Source of the DNA: Chakrabartyella piscis
GTDB lineage: Bacteria > Bacillota > Clostridia > Lachnospirales > Anaerotignaceae
Reading direction: 5' to 3'
NCBI GenBank assembly: GCA_030067835.1
Contig: CP092441.1
Location: 2,604,001 to 2,668,000, forward strand
DNA: 64,000 bases
The notes below the pieces were generated by a model. That model saw nothing but the letters and a program-made list of their open reading frames with translations. It was not told the DNA's origin and made no database searches. Shown here one piece after another: positions 32,545 through 41,739 of the stretch. Numbering within the stretch: the stretch's first letter is position 1; each line of letters begins with the position of its first letter. A program made the translations under genes and the position numbers.

Positions 32545-32968
32545 TGAAAAACCTCCATTTCATTACAGGTATACCTTCCCGTATACCTATCGTTTCTGCT
32601 GTTTTCTAAGCATTTGGGGATTTGTGTACACCTCCAACAGCACTTTTTTCATTTGACGTATACCCTTAGATAGTAACTCAAAATCTCCTGAAAGCCTTGA
32701 TTTTGGGCATTCCCCCTCGGCACTGCCGTGGGATGTGAGCCGACAGGTATACCTGTCTTTATCCTGCAACTCTTAAAAAGACCTAAAAAGCCCTGTAAAT
32801 CTCTGATTATGAAACCATACGCACCACCTCAACTTTCTTTTCTTTCTTTTCATACTTCGCCACCATTCGCCCAAATTTCGGTTTACATCTCTCATTGGGG
32901 CAGTTGCTCCATTAGGGAAACAAAATGGCACACCGTGGCTACAGTGGGGACACATCGCCATTCACCGC
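32545..32968. other. 424-bp intergenic region, candidate oriT
   Basis: Placed directly upstream of the relaxosome genes. It holds AGGTATAC and GTATACCT flanking six bases (32567-32588), a perfect 14-bp palindrome ACAGGTATACCTGT (32743-32756), a further GTATACCC at about 32658, and a GC-rich dyad CGGCACTGCCG (about 32719-32729). Repeated dyads beside a relaxase gene are what an origin of transfer looks like. I cannot identify the nick site. A 60-residue frame at 32587-32769 has no ribosome site and is not called. Confidence 0.5.
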
Positions 32969-33238
32969 TTATGGCATTGATTCCATGTTTTCATTTCTCA
33001 TAGCATTTGTGCTTGTTTGAACCGAATGTTGTTCTTTTATCTTCTCTATTTTTGACTTACTTTCACTTACAATCCTACTTTCCAAGTATTCCCTTGTCAC
33101 CGCTGGTACACGTTTTTGATACAATTCCTCGATGACAGCTTCCAATTCTTTCTCTAGTTTTTCTTCTTTCTTCTGCAAATAGAACACCAGTGCATCCAGT
33201 TTGTCTTTTTCAAATTCAATTACAATCTTTTTCTTCAT
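32969..33238 (-). CDS. small DUF6103-like mobile-element protein
   Basis: An 89-residue protein beginning KKKIVIEFEKDKLDALVFYL, then a coiled coil EEKLEKELEAVIEELYQKRV and PAVTREYLESR. This order matches small proteins encoded between transfer genes of clostridial conjugative elements. It may form a ribbon-helix-helix-like dimer, but the function is unknown. It follows the DUF3846-like gene by six bases, so the two are cotranscribed. Confidence 0.6.
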   Translation of the reverse strand: MKKKIVIEFEKDKLDALVFYLQKKEEKLEKELEAVIEELYQKRVPAVTREYLESRIVSESKSKIEKIKEQHSVQTSTNAMRNENMESMP

Positions 33239-33244
33239 ACCTAA

Positions 33245-33622
33245 TCACATCCAATCTAGGTCTTTTGGATTAAATCCATATACTTCCACCCTTGGTTCCA
33301 GTGCTTTTTCTTGCATGGTAAATGTGGGAATTTCAGAAAACATTTCCTTGTATTTTTCAATATCTTCCTCTTTCAGCGACACAAATTCCTCGCCATCATC
33401 TCCACAAACAAAGAATGGACCACGGATGATATCCTCATTTCCAAGCCAACGATTGGGTTCCATTCCATTGATTTTGCCTTCTTCGTTGACGATAATTAAG
33501 TTGCCATCGTCCATATAGATGGGTTCAATCAAGCCTTCCACCTCATTTTGCAATGACTTCAAATCCGATTCAATTTCTTTCATATAAGGTTCTTTGCCCA
33601 TTTCTACTTTTAAAATTTTCAT
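33245..33622 (-). CDS. DUF3846-like small protein
   Basis: A 125-residue acidic protein. The N-terminal part (MKILKVEMGKEPYMKEIESD, then LKSLQNEVEGLIEPIYMDD) and NLIIVNEEGKINGMEPNRWL match the DUF3846 plan; the middle has DIIRGPFFVCGDDGEEFVSL. The family is common on phages and conjugative elements and has no known activity. It is spaced 18 bases from the NlpC/P60 gene upstream, within the transfer operon. Confidence 0.7.
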   Translation of the reverse strand: MKILKVEMGKEPYMKEIESDLKSLQNEVEGLIEPIYMDDGNLIIVNEEGKINGMEPNRWLGNEDIIRGPFFVCGDDGEEFVSLKEEDIEKYKEMFSEIPTFTMQEKALEPRVEVYGFNPKDLDWM

Positions 33623-33640
33623 ATCATTTCCTCCTTAATC

Positions 33641-34612
33641 TCAATCCATATCTGCTAATCTTCCATATGCATAAAAATGTTGTTTCCAATAAGAATTGCT
33701 CAAACTTTCATATCCAATAGGATCACCACAATGCAACATCTGGTTATCACCAACGTAAATGCCGATATGGGTTACATCAGATGTCGATGTATATGTGTCT
33801 GTGAAAAACACCAAATCCCCCGGTTGCAAATCCTCTTTTGCAACACTTGTGCATTGATTATAAATCCCTTGTGCTGTTGTTCTGGACAGTTGATACACGC
33901 CAGATTGGGTGTAACTCCAACAAATAAAGCCAGAACAATCAAAACCTGTCACAGGAGAACTGCCACCCCAAACATAAGCCATACCAATATATTTCGTTGC
34001 TTCGCTCATCAATGCTGCAAAGGTTTCATCGTCAAAGGCTTCACTGGGAATGCCATTGAAATTGGATGTTGCTGCATAACCATACTTCACAAAGAGATAT
34101 AGTTCCTTTTGGTCATTTGCCAAATCTTCTGTAAATTCCATATCCAGCAATGTTTCCAATTCATTCTGTATCTCCAAATCAGTTTCGTTCTCCACAAAAA
34201 TTTCTACAAATTCTTGATAGAATGATTCTTCGAAATCCAAATCTTCATTGCCAAAATACAAAACATAAAAATAAGACTTGATTTGTAAGTCATCAAGTCC
34301 ATCCGTGTTTTCTTCTGTATTCCCCTCTATCCATTCTTCTATCACTTCATCTAAAATCAAAAATTGTTCTTGCATTTCCTCGATATATGCAACGTATTCT
34401 TCTGGGAAATCTGTAGGTATTTCTTCTTGTTGAAATACAATTCTTGCCACTTCACGATTATAATTTGCTTCTGTATTGACCATAGAAACCAATAAAAGCA
34501 GTGGCAATAACAGGCAAATGACAACCCCAACCAGAAAAGAAAGCACACCATTTCGTAATCTCTCGTCTGTCAAAGCTGTCGCAATGGCTTTTTTGAGTAA
34601 CGCTACTTTCAT
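33641..34612 (-). CDS. membrane-anchored NlpC/P60 peptidoglycan hydrolase of the transfer apparatus
   Basis: A 323-residue protein. One N-terminal membrane helix (VLSFLVGVVICLLLPLLLLV) is followed by a Glu-rich stalk and a C-terminal NlpC/P60 domain. The catalytic Cys is in TGFDCSGFICW (about residue 227), the His in DVTHIGIYVG and the third polar residue near MLHCGD. It is the VirB1-like cell-wall opener of Gram-positive type IV secretion. Its start codon abuts the VirB4 stop, so expression is coupled. Confidence 0.88.
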   Translation of the reverse strand: MKVALLKKAIATALTDERLRNGVLSFLVGVVICLLLPLLLLVSMVNTEANYNREVARIVFQQEEIPTDFPEEYVAYIEEMQEQFLILDEVIEEWIEGNTEENTDGLDDLQIKSYFYVLYFGNEDLDFEESFYQEFVEIFVENETDLEIQNELETLLDMEFTEDLANDQKELYLFVKYGYAATSNFNGIPSEAFDDETFAALMSEATKYIGMAYVWGGSSPVTGFDCSGFICWSYTQSGVYQLSRTTAQGIYNQCTSVAKEDLQPGDLVFFTDTYTSTSDVTHIGIYVGDNQMLHCGDPIGYESLSNSYWKQHFYAYGRLADMD

Positions 34613-36420
34613 CAGCGACCACCTGCAGTTCCAAACAATCTTTCTTTATATTTCTGACACTTCACAACCAAGTGATACACGTCAGCACCATGACGAAACA
34701 CACAAACACCCCTTGCTGGATAGCCAATCAAGTCATACAAACATTCTTCCAGTTGCAACATTTCCATATATTCTTTCTTGGAAATATTCCCTGGAAAGAA
34801 TAAAAATTGATGCGTTGGGATAGCAAAAAGTGGTTTTGTCATTTCTTTGATATTTGGCTGGTTAAAGTCCTCCACATTTTGACTTGCGATAATCACAGCA
34901 CTTTCCTTTTTTCGCACACGTTTCATTGCATTTCTGATATATTCAATGGCTGTTACATTTGACAAAAAGAGATATAACTCATCTAAAAATGCTGCTGTAT
35001 TCCCTTTGGATAGCAGTGCATCTGACATATAAGAAAGCACATTGAACAGCATAACATTGCGAATACTTTCGTCAGCTTCAAGGATTCCTTTCACCCCAAA
35101 TGTAATGAATTTATGATTTTTGATATTGGTATGTCCATCAAAAAACTTGCTATCTGCACCAATACTAATGGATTTGATTTTCAAGCACAGGTTTCGCAAG
35201 GTTTCTTTTGTGTAGATATTTCCTCGGTCATTCTGGTAGATATTCAACTTCCCTTCTGCCAGTTTGTATAAATCTGAAAGAATGGGAAAGTCATTGCCAC
35301 TCAAATTTCCAAGTAATCTATCCTCATTGATACCAAAATTATCATACAATTCTTCCAACAAAATTTCCAAAACATCAATTTCTGCTGTGGTGAACTCCTT
35401 ATAAGAACGGAAAAAGTCACGCAAAAATGAAATATGACGAGGCAAAATGTTTTCACCATCATCCCAAGCCTTTGGTTCAAGTACGTTGATGATAAATTCT
35501 CCACTGGTCAAATCCAAGTATTGCCCATCCAGATTTTCTGTCAAATCCACATATTCCGATTCTGCATCTAGGCAAATGATATCCATACCACTAAGTCGCA
35601 TATTGGTCATCAAAATCTTCATCAGATAGGATTTCCCTTGTCCTGAATTTCCCAAAATCAACACATTTGCATTGGTTTTGTCCTCACTTCGTTTCTGAAA
35701 ATCTATGAATAAATTTGAACCATACTTATCGTTTCCAATGTAAAAACCCTTTTCATCTGCCTTACCTGAATAGTTGAATGGATAGGTATTTGCCACACTG
35801 GTTGCTGGCAACACACGTTCATACTGTTCACGAAAGTCGTTGTGTCCACATGGTTTCACCGATTGAAAACCTTCTTGTTGTCGCAAAAAAAGCTTGTCAC
35901 AGGAAAGTTTGGAACGTGTCAGTTCTGCTTCTACATCGGATTGCATCTCTTTCAACTTTTCAAGTGATGGTGCTGAAATTTCAATATATACCGCACAATG
36001 AATCAAAGGTTCACGATCCCTGTGCAGCTGCGCAATGAGATTGGATACACTTTGGAGATTGCTTTCTGCCACAACAGTGCTTTGCATATCCCCTGTAGAA
36101 CGTTCCAGTTGATTTTTGTTGGCTGCATTTTGAATGATTTTTCGTTCTTCAGCTGATGTGACGTGCCTTGTGTAAATATGAATCGTTACACCTGAACGCT
36201 CGCCCAAATGTTGCAAAATGGCTTGTTCATTGGTTTCCGACGGATAATGGCTGATTGCCCAAACAGAACGAAAACTGCTACCACAAATATAATAATCGTG
36301 ATAAAACCGCAACACCGATGGACTACACATATCCAAAAAATCTTTGACCTTAGCTTCTTCTTTTTCTCTTTCTGTTTTTGGCAACAACAACTTGTTTTTC
36401 TTGATTTTACTGATTTTCAT
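34612..36420 (-). CDS. VirB4/TraE-type conjugation ATPase
   Basis: A 602-residue type IV secretion ATPase. Walker A is ILGNSGQGKSYLMKIL (about residue 255), Walker B is in AAFLDELYLFL, and a later VIIASQNVEDF motif is typical of VirB4/TraE. The start at 36420 follows AGAAGGGATGCT; the open frame before it is not used. It energises pilus assembly and substrate transfer. Located 30 bases downstream of the VirB4 N-domain-like protein. All core motifs are present. Confidence 0.93.
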   Translation of the reverse strand: MKISKIKKNKLLLPKTEREKEEAKVKDFLDMCSPSVLRFYHDYYICGSSFRSVWAISHYPSETNEQAILQHLGERSGVTIHIYTRHVTSAEERKIIQNAANKNQLERSTGDMQSTVVAESNLQSVSNLIAQLHRDREPLIHCAVYIEISAPSLEKLKEMQSDVEAELTRSKLSCDKLFLRQQEGFQSVKPCGHNDFREQYERVLPATSVANTYPFNYSGKADEKGFYIGNDKYGSNLFIDFQKRSEDKTNANVLILGNSGQGKSYLMKILMTNMRLSGMDIICLDAESEYVDLTENLDGQYLDLTSGEFIINVLEPKAWDDGENILPRHISFLRDFFRSYKEFTTAEIDVLEILLEELYDNFGINEDRLLGNLSGNDFPILSDLYKLAEGKLNIYQNDRGNIYTKETLRNLCLKIKSISIGADSKFFDGHTNIKNHKFITFGVKGILEADESIRNVMLFNVLSYMSDALLSKGNTAAFLDELYLFLSNVTAIEYIRNAMKRVRKKESAVIIASQNVEDFNQPNIKEMTKPLFAIPTHQFLFFPGNISKKEYMEMLQLEECLYDLIGYPARGVCVFRHGADVYHLVVKCQKYKERLFGTAGGR

Positions 36421-36450
36421 AGCATCCCTTCTTTCATATAACACACTTTT

Positions 36451-37023
36451 TTACAGAATAGTTTCTTTCACATATCGCTCTCCATCTATATCGTCAAAGT
36501 ACACTTGGGTGATATTTTGAATGAAATAAACCGATAAAATTCGCTTCAAATCCTCTTTCCTTGCCAATCGTCCATTAAAGCCATTGTCTTTCAACAGCTT
36601 TTCCACTCTGCCAATTACAGCCAATACTTCTTCTTGGCTATTCTTTGCCCTTGCCACCAACAAGAACTCCCTTGCCGATGCCATTTGCACTTGCACACGA
36701 TCCAGATAGGTCAATTCCTGTTCCAAAATCTCACGGACTCTTGAACTTTTTTCTTCTGAAATGCGTTGTTTGTAAAAATGTTTGTTGCTATCAAAGTTTT
36801 CTCTGGAATTGATACATGCCATCTCCAAGCCATCTAAAGATTTCAAAATTGCAGTTAGATTTCGTATCTTTGTATGCACTGCTCCTTCTGAAAGCACTGC
36901 AAGGTTATCTGGTTGCAAAATAAAAAACACCAAAGTTTCATCCTCTAGTGTTTCAATGCTCGTTTCATTTATATTGGCTATCCCCACCATATCTCGTGTG
37001 GACTTTTCTTTTTTGAACCACAT
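36451..37023 (-). CDS. VirB4 N-terminal-domain-like transfer protein
   Basis: A 190-residue protein resembling the N-terminal domain of VirB4/TrsE as a separate gene: FFILQPDNLAVLSEGAVHTK, ACINSRENFDSNKHFYKQRI and MASAREFLLVARAKNSQEEV. It has no Walker motifs. It lies between PrgI and VirB4 genes, three bases after PrgI, as expected in Tn1549-type operons. It probably bridges the inner-membrane PrgI protein and the ATPase (inference). Confidence 0.7.
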   Translation of the reverse strand: MWFKKEKSTRDMVGIANINETSIETLEDETLVFFILQPDNLAVLSEGAVHTKIRNLTAILKSLDGLEMACINSRENFDSNKHFYKQRISEEKSSRVREILEQELTYLDRVQVQMASAREFLLVARAKNSQEEVLAVIGRVEKLLKDNGFNGRLARKEDLKRILSVYFIQNITQVYFDDIDGERYVKETIL

Positions 37024-37026
37024 TTC

Positions 37027-37296
37027 TCAAAACCTCCAATCAAACGTCTGCTGTTCCTTCATAAAAAAGCGAAATGCAAACTTGATATAGTCTGCGATTG
37101 TCACTTCATTTTCACTACGAACGGTCAAAAATCCATAGATTGCAACCAGCACCAATGGCAACATCACGTCTATCACTGCCAAAATCACAGCGGATAAAAT
37201 CGCACCAATGAGCAGTATGGTAATGTCTTTCAATGACCACAGTGCGAACTTGGACTTTTCTTTTAAATTACTTGGGTAAATGTACATTTGCTTCAT
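37027..37296 (-). CDS. PrgI-family (VirB3-like) membrane protein
   Basis: An 89-residue protein with the PrgI plan: short N terminus, the segment LWSLKDITILLIGAILSAVI, a second hydrophobic helix (MLPLVLVAIYGFLTV) and the ending YIKFAFRFFMKEQQTFDWRF. It is an inner component of the Gram-positive type IV secretion channel. It starts four bases after the VirB6-like stop codon. Confidence 0.88.
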   Translation of the reverse strand: MKQMYIYPSNLKEKSKFALWSLKDITILLIGAILSAVILAVIDVMLPLVLVAIYGFLTVRSENEVTIADYIKFAFRFFMKEQQTFDWRF

Positions 37297-37300
37297 CTCC

Positions 37301-38134
37301 TTATTTTTTAATCAATCTAGTGACCGCCTGTGTAGAATACATCACACTCATCATATTCACATTCATGCTGGTATCTAAGCCAAAGTTATTGGCAATTCGT
37401 GGCACTTCCGTTGCCGATAGCATAACTCCAATTCCCAACAACATATTTGCATTAAAGGTCACAAGTCCAGCAATTAAAATGATGGTTTGTAGGAATGCGG
37501 TCATGCAAAGAGCAATCACTTGTTTGCACCAATTGACAAAGCCATCGCCATATCCTCGTGGCACAGAAAACATATATAAACTGCCTACCCCCATCAAAAT
37601 AATGAGTATGCCACCACGTTTTAAGTTTGCGAAAAACACCTTGACCACAGCATAGCCAATCATAAATGCCAAGACAATCTGTATGAATATCCCACCCGTA
37701 ATCAGTTGAAATGAGCCTGCAACCAATTCACCAATGGCACCATAATCATCTGGTGATGAAGTCAAACTGGTCAAGCCATAAATCAGTTTCCCAGAAAGAT
37801 TCACCGAAAAGGTGTACAGCTCGATTGGAATTATTGTAAATAAGCTAACGGCAAAAAAGCCTTTTAGGATATTGAGTCCCAAGTCTTGTATGGTATTTTT
37901 GCCCTTTTGTGCTTCGATTGCCATGTCAAAAACAGCCACCACAATGCCCACAATGAACAAACACCAAGCGAATTGGTAAAAAAATAAGAGCAGACCTTGA
38001 ATCCAATCCATCTCAAATAATTCTGCACCCATTAAATTCATCATAGTAAAAAACTCACCAAAAAATTCGATAATGCTCCCATAAATCCAATCGCAAAATT
38101 GATCTAGAACACCATCCACCGCCAAATCAAACAC
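37301..38134 (-). CDS. VirB6/TrbL-like polytopic channel protein
   Basis: A 277-residue protein with about six membrane helices, for example GLLLFFYQFAWCLFIVGIVV and MTAFLQTIILIAGLVTFNAN, and a C-terminal GLDTSMNVNMMSVMYSTQAV. It matches the TrbL/VirB6-like membrane protein of Tn1549-type systems. The GTG at 38134 is preferred as start because GGAGGTG lies eight bases before it; the longer open frame upstream lies inside the methyltransferase gene. It overlaps that gene by eight bases. Confidence 0.82.
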   Translation of the reverse strand: MFDLAVDGVLDQFCDWIYGSIIEFFGEFFTMMNLMGAELFEMDWIQGLLLFFYQFAWCLFIVGIVVAVFDMAIEAQKGKNTIQDLGLNILKGFFAVSLFTIIPIELYTFSVNLSGKLIYGLTSLTSSPDDYGAIGELVAGSFQLITGGIFIQIVLAFMIGYAVVKVFFANLKRGGILIILMGVGSLYMFSVPRGYGDGFVNWCKQVIALCMTAFLQTIILIAGLVTFNANMLLGIGVMLSATEVPRIANNFGLDTSMNVNMMSVMYSTQAVTRLIKK

Positions 38135-39917
38135 ATATATCACCTCCACCCAGTGCCAACGCAATGCCTTGCATGATGTACTCAGCACAAGGAATTGCAA
38201 TGCTATTGCCCAGTGCTTTGTATCTTGGGGAATCGGCTGCACCATCAATGTTCGTCCAGTTGTCTGGGAAACCTTGTAATCGTTCACACTCCAAGGGTGT
38301 CAATCTACGAACTAAATTTCGGCTGACCGATAAGTTTTCACTTCCACCACCCAAATATCCACCACTGGCACAAAGTGTGCTGATTTCATCACCATATCCA
38401 CCATAAGAACTTTGTCCAAACACCTGTTGTTGATCTACGATACATTTATTTGCACCCACATATTGGTTGTTTGGACCTTTGTCATCGGTGGCACAAATTG
38501 CACCAACCACATCTTGGTATGGCTCTGGTTTGTAAACCGAATGCACATCTGCGGTAGTTAAAGTGTATGCAATATCACTTTGACAACCCAATCCATTGCC
38601 ACCATTTTTCACATCTCTATTGATGGTGTTGGCTGCAATGCAATAGCTTTCTTGCACAATGGCAAGTCCTCCTTGAGATTTGTTTGGATTGGGATTTGCT
38701 GTATCTAAGGTATGAGATGTGTCTGTTTCATTTATGATGGCTTCGATTCCAAAAGCTATTGGTTCTGCAACAAATGGAGTATTATTTCCGCCTGTTCCAT
38801 AGATGGCAGATATGGTTGGTGCTACATCAAGTGGCCCTGTGTACCTTGCATCCTTTGCATGATTTTCGTACAACTCTTGTTTGATAATCGGCAAATGACC
38901 ACCCATACTGGCTCGCAAAGTTCCAACCATATCTTTGGTAACATTCATGCATTCACCACCTTGGTCGGACAAACAATACAGTGGTTCTTTCACAAATGTT
39001 TGCATCTGTATGTTCTGTGTTGCAAGCAAGGCACCAGACAATCCATCCAAGTCAATCCCCTCATTTCTTTGATTGATGTGGTAACTTTTGAATTCATCAT
39101 CCACCATTTGCACCTCTGCCATTTGCCCTGATTGAATCAACAATGCATCTTTCAACTGCTTTGGCAATTCCTTTCCTCTGCTTTCAGCTCTCCTTAAAAT
39201 TCCCAAGCAAGCTGTCTTGCTCAAATAGTATTTTGGGTTGTTCAATACTTTTGGTAAACCAAAAGTCAAAACCTTCGGTTTTGCTCCGCCTTCTTGCGGA
39301 TATGTGGAATGTCCTCCAAAATCTGCCACAAGAAACACTCGATTTCTTCTTTGGGGGACACCCCAGTACCCCGCATCCAATACTCGCCAAGCAACGCTGA
39401 ATTTTCCTCCCAAAATGCACCCAGCAGATTTCCATACCCCTCCCTCAGGTCGAGGTATAAGTATGGTGCTGTCAGCAATTTTGCACGTTTCTTCCAAGAC
39501 CGCCTTGAAATCTTCGCCACTTTGGGAGGAGAACACACCCATGACGTTTTCCCAGAGCATATATCTTGGTCGAATAAATTCAGCTGCATTTCCTCGTTTT
39601 TCATCTGCATCCCTCATTTCTTTGATTATTCTTACTTGTTCCATAAATAGTCCTGAACGCTCCCCAGCTAAGCCTTTTCTGGCTCCCGCTAGGCTCAAAT
39701 CTTGGCAAGGACTCCCGCCACAAACCAAGTCCACAGTCGGTATTTTTGCTCCATCCAGTTTTGTAATATCACCCAGATGCAACATATCTGGAAAGTGTAC
39801 TTTCGTCACTTCCATTGGAAACTTTTCGATTTCCGATGCCCAAACAGGCTTGATTCTATTTCGTATGGCAGCAAGTGGAAAGCCACCAATCCCATCAAAT
39901 AATGAACCCATTGTCAT
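38127..39917 (-). CDS. C5-cytosine DNA methyltransferase (phage/ICE type)
   Basis: A 596-residue methyltransferase. Motif I is GSLFDGIGGFPLA, motif IV GGSPCQDLS with the catalytic Cys, motif VI WENVMG, motif VIII GVPQRRNRVFLV, and motif IX-X near RRLTPLECERLQGFPDNW and ALGNSIAIPC. The target-recognition region (about 230-510) is unusually long. Such enzymes protect incoming element DNA from host restriction. The ATG at 39917 has GGAGG 19 bases upstream, unusually far, so initiation may be weak. A terminator (39950-39973) lies just before that ribosome site. Confidence 0.9.
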   Translation of the reverse strand: MTMGSLFDGIGGFPLAAIRNRIKPVWASEIEKFPMEVTKVHFPDMLHLGDITKLDGAKIPTVDLVCGGSPCQDLSLAGARKGLAGERSGLFMEQVRIIKEMRDADEKRGNAAEFIRPRYMLWENVMGVFSSQSGEDFKAVLEETCKIADSTILIPRPEGGVWKSAGCILGGKFSVAWRVLDAGYWGVPQRRNRVFLVADFGGHSTYPQEGGAKPKVLTFGLPKVLNNPKYYLSKTACLGILRRAESRGKELPKQLKDALLIQSGQMAEVQMVDDEFKSYHINQRNEGIDLDGLSGALLATQNIQMQTFVKEPLYCLSDQGGECMNVTKDMVGTLRASMGGHLPIIKQELYENHAKDARYTGPLDVAPTISAIYGTGGNNTPFVAEPIAFGIEAIINETDTSHTLDTANPNPNKSQGGLAIVQESYCIAANTINRDVKNGGNGLGCQSDIAYTLTTADVHSVYKPEPYQDVVGAICATDDKGPNNQYVGANKCIVDQQQVFGQSSYGGYGDEISTLCASGGYLGGGSENLSVSRNLVRRLTPLECERLQGFPDNWTNIDGAADSPRYKALGNSIAIPCAEYIMQGIALALGGGDICV

Positions 39918-39949
39918 TTCTTTTTTGATACCACCACCTCCTTCACAAT

Positions 39950-39973
39950 AAAAAAGGAGAGTTTTCACTCTCC
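39950..39973 (-). terminator. intrinsic terminator upstream of the cytosine methyltransferase
   Basis: On the minus strand GGAGAG, loop TGAAAA, CTCTCC, then TTTTTTATT. It is placed between the CopG-like gene stop (39995) and the methyltransferase ribosome site (39937-39941), eight bases from the latter, so no promoter fits between them. Confidence 0.85.
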
Positions 39974-39994
39974 AAGTTGTTTGTCTATTGATGT

Positions 39995-40312
39995 TTACAT
40001 TGCTTCTATTTTATTTGTTTCATTGTGTTCTTCGTCCTCTAAGGCTTCTAAAATCAAGCCGATGATAAAGTCTTTTTGCTTCATTCCTGTTTTCTGCAAG
40101 TGGTCTTTGATTCTCTCGAATAGTTCTTCTGGGATTTGCAGTGCAAGGGTTCTGGTGTCTTTTGTCATTGGCTTTGCCTCCTTCATTCGATAAAATTCTT
40201 CTAAGATTTCTGTTACATATTGGCTTGTTGTGATGCCTTTTTTCTCACGCTCATCACTGACTTTCTGGTGTAAGGCTATTGGAATCTGAGCACATAAGTT
40301 CTTGGTTTCCAT
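39995..40312 (-). CDS. double ribbon-helix-helix (CopG-like) regulator
   Basis: A 105-residue protein with two tandem similar halves: CAQIPIALHQKVSDEREKKG with ITTSQYVTEILEEFYRM, then LALQIPEELFERIKDHLQKT with MKQKDFIIGLILEALEDEEH. Each half is a strand-helix-helix of CopG/Arc type, so a single chain can mimic an RHH dimer. Similar genes lie among transfer genes of Tn1549-like elements. It probably represses transfer-region transcription; the target is unknown. Confidence 0.72.
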   Translation of the reverse strand: METKNLCAQIPIALHQKVSDEREKKGITTSQYVTEILEEFYRMKEAKPMTKDTRTLALQIPEELFERIKDHLQKTGMKQKDFIIGLILEALEDEEHNETNKIEAM

Positions 40313-40489
40313 TTGGGTTCATCTCCTTTTCTGTTTTGTAAACACACAATACTCGAAGTTTGAAGTATAAGCTATACCAATATGTAACAAAATCTAATTC
40401 TTTTTTACTCTAAGTATCATAATTTCACAAGATATGCTAAGATAGTATTAAAGAATAAATCATCTGATTTTGAAAAGGAGATGTTTAAT

Positions 40490-41032
40490 ATGGATATCAA
40501 ATCTATTGACTTGATACTGCAAAACCTTGAATCCGATCTACATAAATATGAATTTATTGTAAGCCAAGTTCATAACACAGATTTATCCTCAAATAAAGAA
40601 TTCCAAAAAGCATTTAATGGTTTCTTCAAGATGCGACAACGCTCGCAAGAATTCTACACCCTTTATTTTTCTTTGTTTGAATCTTTAAAAACACAATCAC
40701 CAGATTTTTCCACTATAATAAAAACATTATACAATGAAACAAATCGTGTCGAAGCATCTTTTTCTAGTAAAATGCTAGCGACTATTGATCCAACCTATCC
40801 CATATTAGATAAATTTGTTTTGCAAAATTTCGGTCTAAAACTGCCATATCCATCCGCTAAAAATAGAATCGAAAAAACAATATCCGTATACGACGATATT
40901 ATTAATCGTTATCAGTCTTTTATGGGGACAAGTGAGTGCACAGAATTACTCCAAAAATTTGATGCTCAATTTCCTAATTCAACCATAAGCGATATTAAGA
41001 AAATAGACTTTGTTTTATGGAAATTGCGATAA
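40490..41032 (+). CDS. conserved hypothetical protein (possible HhH glycosylase-like fold)
   Basis: A 180-residue helical protein on the plus strand, opposite to the surrounding transfer genes. AAAGGAGATGTTTAAT precedes the ATG at 40490. The segment SSKMLATIDPTYPILDKFVL, then QNFGLKLPYPSAKNRIEKTI resembles helix-rich proteins distantly related to HhH DNA glycosylases, but no catalytic Lys/Asp signature can be asserted. It has its own 170-base upstream region and looks like cargo inserted in the transfer region together with the next gene. Confidence 0.5.
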   Translation: MDIKSIDLILQNLESDLHKYEFIVSQVHNTDLSSNKEFQKAFNGFFKMRQRSQEFYTLYFSLFESLKTQSPDFSTIIKTLYNETNRVEASFSSKMLATIDPTYPILDKFVLQNFGLKLPYPSAKNRIEKTISVYDDIINRYQSFMGTSECTELLQKFDAQFPNSTISDIKKIDFVLWKLR

Positions 41033-41185
41033 TTTGCTAAATCCCTAAAACATCCCAAAAGATACTTATATTAGATTGGTATTTTACAAAAGAAACCCAA
41101 TTGACAAGTTTCTATACATAACACTTCGTATATCTCCCACTGTTTTGGTGATACTGAACTATAAATATAACTTTGGGAGGTATTT

Positions 41186-41662
41186 ATGAATACAGAGCAA
41201 ACCATCAAATGGCTTTATGATAAAGCCTTAATTGAGCAAACCATTTTGAAATATGCAACAGCTGCTGACCTACGTGATTGGGATTTGTTAAAATCCATCC
41301 TCTCCGATGAAGTCTACATCGACTTCACTACATCTGGAGGTCCTTCTATGACAGTGACAAATGACCAATATATTGGACAAGTGACTTCTCTAATACCAGG
41401 GTTTAATGTTACACAACATCAGTTAACAAATTTTGTAATTGATATCAATGGTGACACTGCAAATACTGTAGTTTATATGCAAGCTGAACATTTTGTTCAG
41501 GAAGGCACAAGTGAAATCGGTCGAACTATTGGCGGATATTATACGCACAAACTGAAAAAAGAAAATGGCAATTGGAAAATATGCTCACTGAAACTAACTG
41601 CAACTTGGGGACGTGGAGATATGCGTGCTTTTGAGATTGCTAATAAACGTGCCAATTCATAA
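41186..41662 (+). CDS. SnoaL-like/NTF2-fold protein
   Basis: A 158-residue protein with the SnoaL-like polyketide-cyclase/NTF2 pattern: ALIEQTILKYATAADLRDWD, LKSILSDEVYIDFTTSG, then a mid strand QHQLTNFVIDINGDTANTVV and the end GYYTHKLKKENGNWKICSLK. GGGAGGTATTT precedes the ATG. Such proteins bind or modify small hydrophobic molecules; the substrate is unknown. It is unrelated to conjugation and is convergent with the pilin-like gene at 41740. Confidence 0.8.
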   Translation: MNTEQTIKWLYDKALIEQTILKYATAADLRDWDLLKSILSDEVYIDFTTSGGPSMTVTNDQYIGQVTSLIPGFNVTQHQLTNFVIDINGDTANTVVYMQAEHFVQEGTSEIGRTIGGYYTHKLKKENGNWKICSLKLTATWGRGDMRAFEIANKRANS

Positions 41663-41739
41663 TTCTATGCCAAATACCAAATATCCATCTAATCATAAAA
41701 CACACCTACAACATATTAAGTGCTGTGGGTTTTGTTCTA

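Noticed and set aside
32587..32769. A 60-residue minus-strand frame in the relaxosome intergenic region
   Set aside because: No ribosome site, and it runs through the palindromes proposed as oriT.
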